Shown here in pieces: positions 7,605 through 9,863 of a stretch of DNA of 9,863 bases. The number at the start of each line of letters is the position of its first letter. Positions within the stretch are counted from its first letter, which is position 1. The DNA is from Phytoplasma sp041276565 (lineage in GTDB: Bacteria > Bacillota_I > Bacilli_A > Acholeplasmatales > Acholeplasmataceae). The notes beneath the pieces are model-generated. The model ran no database searches, had not been told where the DNA came from, and saw only the letters and a program-made list of their open reading frames with translations. The position numbers and the translations under genes were made by a program. The stretch covers positions 1 to 9,863 of the forward strand of contig NZ_JBGGGR010000008.1 of NCBI RefSeq assembly GCF_041276565.1, written 5' to 3'.

Positions 7605-7649
7605 TAAAAAAGACCAATAATGAAAAATACGCATTTTCATATATTGATC
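7605..7649 (-). terminator. Strong terminator of pnp
   Basis: On the minus strand GATCAATA (7649-7642) pairs with TATTGGTC (7619-7612, one G-U pair), and the inner bases ATGAAAA and TTTTTCAT extend the stem after a one-base bulge to a small GCGT-containing loop. Six T follow (plus A at 7606-7611). The hairpin lies 16 bases after the pnp stop codon, so it marks the true 3' end of the pnp transcript. Confidence 0.85.
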
Positions 7650-7665
7650 CGAAAAAATATTTTGA

Positions 7666-9567
7666 TTAATAAAAACCTCTTGTTAATTTAAGAATATAAT
7701 CAGCTGTTTTTTCAACAATTTTCATATCATGATGTGTTATAAAAATTTTTCCATCTGGTTTGATATCTATTTTAACATTTTCATTATTTTCAATAATTTG
7801 AGAAATAATTTTTCCGCCTGGTCCTATAATATCTCTTATTTTGTTCATTTTAACTTGAATTATTTTTACTTTAGGAGCATAAACAGATAATTCTTTTTTG
7901 CTTTCAGGAATAGTTAATTCCATTTTTTTTAAAATTGTTAAGATTCCTTTGAAAGCTTTCGCTAGTGCTTCTTTTAAAATATCAAAATTAATTTTATCAG
8001 TTTTGATATCCATTTGTAATGCAGTAAAACCGTTTTTAGTTCCTGCTGCTTTTAAATCCATATCACCATAATGATCTTCTAAACCTTGAATGTCAGTTAA
8101 AATAGCGTAATTGTTTTCATCTGAAAAACATCCCATAGCAACTCCTGCTACAGAATTTTTTAAAGGAACACCAGCATCCATTAAAGCCATAGAAGCTGCA
8201 CAAACAGTAGCTTGAGAAGAAGAACCATTAGATTCTAAAATTTCTGAAACAACTCTAATAGAATACGGAAACACTTCTTCAGAAGGTAAAACATAAGATA
8301 ATGCTTTTTCTGCTAACATCCCATGTCCGATTTCTCTTCTAGAAGGCGCCATATATCTACCTGTTTCACCAACAGAAAAATGAGGAAAATTATAATGTAA
8401 AATAAAACGTTTTTCTTCTTCTTTGGTTAGATTATCAATCATTTTGCTTTCTCTTAAAGTTCCTAAAGTAACAATTGATAAACTTTGGGTTTCGCCTCTA
8501 GTAAAGAGAGCTGAACCGTGTACTCTTGGTAAAAAACTAACTTCCGTGTCGATATGTCTAATATCGTCCAATCCTCTACCATCTACTCTTTTTTTATCAT
8601 GAATAACCATTTTTCTAAATTCTTGATTTAATAAAAGATTAAAAATATTTTCCATAGTAGTAATATATTTTTTTTCTTCTTCTAAAGAAGTAAAGTTTTT
8701 ATCTTTTTTATATTCTTCAAATAAATCATTTTTTAAATTAGAAATGTCATCCTTGAATATGTTTTTATTGCTTTTATTTTGATAACTTGTATATAAAACG
8801 TCTTTTATTTTTGGAGAATAAATTTGTTCTATTTTTGTATACAATTCTTTATCTTTTCCTTCGTCTTCATCAGATAAAATTTGTTTAGGTTTGTTTATTT
8901 TCTCTTTAATACTATATTGAAATAAACAAAGGTCTTTTATGATTTTATGACCGAATTGCATTGCTTCTAATAAAATATCAGCAGGAATTTCATTAGAAAT
9001 AGCTTCAATCATATTTAAACTATCTTTTGTACCTGATAAAGTTAATAAAAAATCCGATTTAGCTTTTTGTTCTGTATTCGGGTTAGCAATAAAATTATTT
9101 TTTATTATTCCTACACAAATGGCAGAAACAGATTCTGTAAAAGGAATATCAGAAACTAATAAAGATAAAGAACTTCCGAATAAAGCAAATATTTCGTTGT
9201 TATAATTAGAATCACTACTAAAAATAGTATTAATTATTTGAACTTCTTTTTTAAATTGTTTTGTAAACAAAGGTCTTAAACTTCTGTCAATTAAACGAGA
9301 ATTTAAAACTTCGTAATCAGAAGGTTTACCTTCTCTTTTATTAAAATTTCCAGGTATTTTTCCTACAGAATAAAATTTTTCTTGATAAATAACCGTCAAA
9401 GGAAAATAATCTAAAGAAGTATCTTTTTTACTCGCTACTGCAACAGATAAAATAACAATATCTTTATAAGATATTAATACTGAACCGTTAGTTTGTTTAG
9501 CTAATTTATTAATTTCAACAGTTAACAGATTATTTTCAAAAATAGTTTTAAATATTTGAGAATCCAT
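7666..9567 (-). CDS. pnp: Polynucleotide phosphorylase lacking the S1 domain
   Basis: This enzyme degrades RNA 3' to 5' with phosphate, releasing nucleoside diphosphates, as a ring-shaped trimer. In order: first RNase PH domain (about 1-215; FPLTVIYQEKFYSVGKIPG, then REGKPSDYE and DRSLRPLF), helical linker (about 225-325), second RNase PH domain (about 328-545; RVDGRGLDDIR, FTRGETQ, then FPHFSVGETGRYMAPSRREI, SNGSSSQATVC, and the catalytic Asp pair at 498 and 504 in LEDHYGDMD), and KH domain with IIGPGGKII (580-588). The protein stops about 45 residues after the GPGG, where others continue into an S1 domain, so 633 aa compares with a usual 700 or so. The start MDSQIF was chosen because AAGGA lies about 8 bases upstream; a TTG-to-Met extension of 13 hydrophobic residues has no such site. 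A TATATT near 9593-9598 may be its -10 box, or it may be read through from the tRNAs. Confidence 0.95.
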   Translation of the reverse strand: MDSQIFKTIFENNLLTVEINKLAKQTNGSVLISYKDIVILSVAVASKKDTSLDYFPLTVIYQEKFYSVGKIPGNFNKREGKPSDYEVLNSRLIDRSLRPLFTKQFKKEVQIINTIFSSDSNYNNEIFALFGSSLSLLVSDIPFTESVSAICVGIIKNNFIANPNTEQKAKSDFLLTLSGTKDSLNMIEAISNEIPADILLEAMQFGHKIIKDLCLFQYSIKEKINKPKQILSDEDEGKDKELYTKIEQIYSPKIKDVLYTSYQNKSNKNIFKDDISNLKNDLFEEYKKDKNFTSLEEEKKYITTMENIFNLLLNQEFRKMVIHDKKRVDGRGLDDIRHIDTEVSFLPRVHGSALFTRGETQSLSIVTLGTLRESKMIDNLTKEEEKRFILHYNFPHFSVGETGRYMAPSRREIGHGMLAEKALSYVLPSEEVFPYSIRVVSEILESNGSSSQATVCAASMALMDAGVPLKNSVAGVAMGCFSDENNYAILTDIQGLEDHYGDMDLKAAGTKNGFTALQMDIKTDKINFDILKEALAKAFKGILTILKKMELTIPESKKELSVYAPKVKIIQVKMNKIRDIIGPGGKIISQIIENNENVKIDIKPDGKIFITHHDMKIVEKTADYILKLTRGFY

Positions 9568-9624
9568 TGAAGATATCCTTATTTTAAAAATAAATATAAA
9601 AACCACTTTTAAAAATAAAATTAA

Positions 9625-9655
9625 TTAATAAAAATTAAATTAGTCTTTTTATTAA
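9625..9655 (-). terminator. Hairpin after tRNA-Asn, possible rRNA/tRNA operon terminator
   Basis: TTAATAAAAA and TTTTTATTAA (9646-9655 and 9625-9634) are perfect 10-bp inverted repeats with an 11-base loop, starting at the base next to the encoded CCA of tRNA-Asn. The following minus-strand sequence is T-rich but interrupted (TTAATTTTATTTTT), so termination may be partial and some transcription could run into pnp. The stem has no G-C pair. Confidence 0.5.
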
Positions 9656-9731
9656 TGGCGCCTATACTAGGGCTCGAACCTAGGACCCTCTGATTAACAG
9701 TCAGATGCTCTACCAACTGAGCTATATAGGC
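9656..9731 (-). tRNA. tRNA-Asn (anticodon GTT)
   Basis: The cloverleaf is complete: acceptor GCCTATA/TATAGGC, D arm GCTCAGTTGGTAGAGC, anticodon stem TCTGA/TCAGA with loop CTGTTAA (anticodon at 9696-9698) and T arm with GGTTCGAGCC. Discriminator G and an encoded CCA (9656-9658) follow. It decodes AAC and AAU codons. It lies 18 bases after tRNA-Val in the same direction, so the two are very probably processed from one transcript. Confidence 0.97.
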
Positions 9732-9749
9732 ATATGTTGATAAAAAAGA

Positions 9750-9825
9750 TGGTAGAGGATGAGGGACTTGAACCCCCGACATTCTGCTTGTAAGGCAGAC
9801 GCTCTCCCAACTGAGCTAATCCTCT
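9750..9825 (-). tRNA. tRNA-Val (anticodon TAC)
   Basis: The cloverleaf is complete: acceptor AGAGGAT/ATCCTCT, D arm GCTCAGTTGGGAGAGC, anticodon stem TCTGC/GCAGA with loop CTTACAA (anticodon at 9790-9792) and T arm GGGGGTTCAAGTCCCTC. Discriminator A and an encoded CCA (9750-9752) follow. The UAC anticodon can read all GUN codons by wobble in a reduced genome. A tRNA-Val/tRNA-Asn pair after 5S rRNA is a known phytoplasma rRNA operon arrangement. Confidence 0.97.
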
Positions 9826-9848
9826 ATTTTAAACCTTGGCGAATCTTA

Positions 9849-9863
9849 TCTTGGCTTTTTTTT
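9849..9863 (-). rRNA. Possible 3' end of 5S rRNA, cut by the window edge
   Basis: The minus strand begins with eight A and then GCCAAGA, resembling the GCCAAG that closes helix I at the 3' end of Firmicutes 5S rRNA. The location just before tRNA-Val fits phytoplasma rRNA operons. Only about 15 bases are visible and a second GCCAAG occurs 15 bases further on (9835-9840), so both the identity and the exact end are guesses resting mainly on context. Confidence 0.3.

Noticed and set aside
9568..9606. A 13-residue N-terminal extension of PNPase (MVFIFIFKIRISS).
   Set aside because: It is not part of the family, has no binding site upstream, and AAGGA sits inside it at the right distance from the ATG at 9567.
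1..9863. Use of the mycoplasma code (UGA as Trp).
   Set aside because: Trp in the conserved genes is TGG and the long frames contain no TGA, so the standard bacterial code fits.
1..9863. CRISPR arrays, complete insertion sequences or toxin-antitoxin pairs.
   Set aside because: No regularly spaced repeats, transposase motifs or paired small genes were seen; the only mobile-type gene is the decayed integrase.

Overview
The window is very A+T-rich, and every gene that can be supported lies on the minus strand. The best fit is a phytoplasma ('Candidatus Phytoplasma', class Mollicutes). Four things point there: the base composition; Trp written as TGG in long ORFs with no internal TGA, so UGA is a stop as in phytoplasmas and acholeplasmas, unlike Mycoplasma and Spiroplasma; a Firmicutes type B RNase P RNA; and a tRNA-Val/tRNA-Asn pair, which in phytoplasmas follows the 5S rRNA gene of an rRNA operon. 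The species cannot be named from the sequence.

In transcription order (right to left), the window opens with what may be the last bases of a 5S rRNA (9849-9863). Then come tRNA-Val(UAC) and tRNA-Asn(GUU), a perfect 10-bp hairpin, and pnp (polynucleotide phosphorylase, 633 aa, lacking the usual C-terminal S1 domain). A strong terminator closes pnp. Next is rnpB with its own -10 box, a 10-bp closing helix P1 and a terminator. A second run follows: lysS, dnaE (the lysS stop codon overlaps the dnaE ribosome binding site), a 142-aa unknown membrane protein, and a 205-aa six-helix membrane protein resembling the ThiT-type substrate-binding subunit of ECF vitamin transporters. The left part holds a decayed tyrosine recombinase (integrase) with two frameshifts and one stop codon, two hairpins at its end, and about 350 bases of A/T-rich sequence with no gene.

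Most of the window is core information processing: tRNAs, RNA turnover (pnp), tRNA 5' maturation (rnpB), Lys-tRNA charging (lysS) and DNA replication (dnaE). All are slimmed down as expected in a reduced genome: DnaE has lost its PHP metal ligands and its C-terminal OB/tau-binding regions, PNPase has lost S1, and the RNase P RNA has A/U-rich helices. The accessory part is the left 2.6 kb, with the two membrane proteins and the integrase remnant. I found no CRISPR array, no complete insertion sequence and no convincing previously undescribed multi-gene system. The most notable points are the S1-less PNPase, the homopolymer-associated breaks in the integrase, and the possible vitamin transporter subunit in the lysS-dnaE operon.
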